In this document: one piece after another, positions 46,662 to 47,142 of the stretch
Layout: each line of letters starts with the position of its first letter
How positions within the stretch are numbered: the stretch's first letter is position 1
From: a virus
Virus record (IMG/VR): IMGVR_UViG_3300005733_000001
Location: 1-47,142 of that record
Direction: 5' to 3' (one strand)
Length of the DNA stretch: 47,142 bases
Translations under genes and position numbers: made by a program
Notes under the pieces: model-generated
Database searches by the model: none
What the model was told of the DNA's origin: nothing
The model's input: only the letters and a program-made list of their open reading frames with translations

Positions 46662-46948
46662 TCCCCTGCCTCCAGTAGTTTTATTTTCTCTAGGGCTTCA
46701 CATAACTTGCATTTACATAATGGTTCGATACACCAGTGTGTTGTGCAATACTCCACCGCCTCCATAAGAATAGCGTTTTCCTTCTCAGCCTTCTCTAGTT
46801 GAGAGGTGAGGGTTTTAACTTCCTTGTTAATCGCTTGAATCATTTTTGCTATTTCATCGGTATGTACAAACATACCTTCTTTATTCTCAATAAAATGTAA
46901 ATCATCTCTATCTAAATAATCGCTATCATTAATAATTAACTTACTCAT
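46658..46948 (-). CDS. coiled-coil, cysteine-rich protein (96 aa)
   Basis: N-terminal globular half, then a coiled coil (VKTLTSQLEKAEKENAILME), then CTTHWCIEPLCKCKLC, a possible metal site, and LEAGE. The stretch LTSQLEKAE is encoded by the same 29-base DNA found in the preceding gene. Composition is CpG-containing and free of GATC, unlike most of the genome. The start at 46948 follows GGGAGGGGGA and overlaps the junction gene (ATGA). Unknown function. Confidence 0.65.
   Translation of the reverse strand: MSKLIINDSDYLDRDDLHFIENKEGMFVHTDEIAKMIQAINKEVKTLTSQLEKAEKENAILMEAVEYCTTHWCIEPLCKCKLCEALEKIKLLEAGE
46784..46812. repeat. 29-bp direct repeat, copy 1
   Basis: Exact match to 47041-47069 (CTCAGCCTTC...GAGGTGAGGG on the plus strand). 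Both copies are in coding frame and encode LTSQLEKAE in adjacent genes. Confidence 0.9.
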
Positions 46949-47142
46949 TCCCCCTCCCTATTCTTAAAATATTCACGGGCGGTATAGCTCGGCTCCATGT
47001 AGTGAGATGGTTCCCTATCCCTTATATAAACTAACGCTTCCTCAGCCTTCTCTAGTTGAGAGGTGAGGGATTTTGTTTCCAAACTCATCATTAAATCTAA
47101 AGGTAGATATGTTTTATTCCCGCATTTCTCACACTCTATTCT
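46945..47142 (-). CDS. junction-spanning CxxC protein, C-terminal part
   Basis: Continuation of the gene starting at base 80. This copy holds codons 3-67 and lacks only the first two codons. The middle is a coiled-coil stretch (LETKSLTSQLEKAEEALVYI) and the end is YTAREYFKNREGE. The stop (46947-46945) overlaps the next gene's start as ATGA. The unbroken frame across the join is strong evidence that the molecule is circular or was circularly permuted. Confidence 0.8.
   Translation of the reverse strand, partial: RIECEKCGNKTYLPLDLMMSLETKSLTSQLEKAEEALVYIRDREPSHYMEPSYTAREYFKNREGE
47041..47069. repeat. 29-bp direct repeat, copy 2
   Basis: Second copy inside the junction-spanning gene, ending where the 74-bp terminal repeat begins. 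Confidence 0.9.
47069..47142. repeat. 74-bp terminal direct repeat, right copy
   Basis: Exact copy of bases 1-74. It lies inside the junction-spanning small gene, two codons short of that gene's start. Confidence 0.95.

Noticed and set aside
1-47142. tRNA, rRNA, CRISPR arrays, insertion sequences
   Set aside because: No cloverleaf, spaced repeat array, terminal inverted repeats or transposase was seen on reading both strands; a covariance search could still find a divergent tRNA.

Overview
This window looks like one complete genome of a tailed phage (about 47.07 kb unique). The last 74 bases (47069-47142) repeat the first 74, and a 67-codon gene reads without interruption across the join, so the molecule is circular, or was assembled as a circle. 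The tail proteins match the contractile phage Mu set: sheath, tube, tape measure, and the gp43, gp44, gp45, gp46, gp47 (baseplate J) and gp48 relatives. The packaging and head genes are lambda-like: GpA-type large terminase, gpB-type portal and gpW, followed by a fused S78-type prohead protease and major capsid protein. This is therefore a myovirus with a mosaic head and tail. I see no integrase, transposase, partition locus or clear lysogeny repressor, and no tRNA, rRNA or CRISPR. Lipoprotein and Sec signal peptides point to a Gram-negative host. The exported, fibre-like proteins made me think of Bdellovibrionota phages, but that is a weak guess.

Layout. (1) 77-8939, minus strand: tightly overlapping replication, recombination and modification genes: RuvC-like resolvase, two ParB-like proteins, RecA/RepA-fold ATPase, replication protein with a Phg_2220-type C-terminus, DnaQ-like exonuclease, C5-cytosine methyltransferase, an SSB-like protein ending DDIPF, Sak4-like ATPase and a small HTH protein. 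(2) 9075-10278, plus strand: YqaJ-type exonuclease and a coiled-coil protein, ending at a hairpin terminator shared with the late operon. (3) 10333-36414, minus strand: one long late operon read from terminase through capsid, tail and baseplate to fibre, exported and lysis-type proteins, with terminator hairpins after the decoration and tube genes. (4) 36415-37181: noncoding, CpG-containing and rich in inverted repeats, just upstream of terminase, so a candidate cos, origin or control region. (5) 37182-39137: a small gene, a gpZ-like tail protein and a plus-strand amidase endolysin. (6) 39257-44308, minus strand: small early-type genes and two PP-loop (PAPS-reductase-like) proteins. Nearly all start behind the same leader, and four are preceded by a repeated ~100 bp promoter cassette. 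(7) 44439-47142 and across the join: a metallophosphoesterase, small membrane and coiled-coil proteins, and a compositionally foreign block.

Two features stand out. First, the backbone almost lacks CpG and is saturated with GATC (by eye, about 16 GATC and 2 CG in 4501-5100), while a few islands have the opposite pattern and look recently acquired. Second, the 41.0-44.4 kb region carries repeated promoter-leader cassettes resembling in concept the mobile PeSL cassettes of T4-type phages. Other points are a methyltransferase whose +1 frame also encodes family-like motifs, a probable -1 frameshift in the tail assembly chaperone, and two small genes (53 and 55 codons) found through ATGA/GTGA start-stop overlaps.
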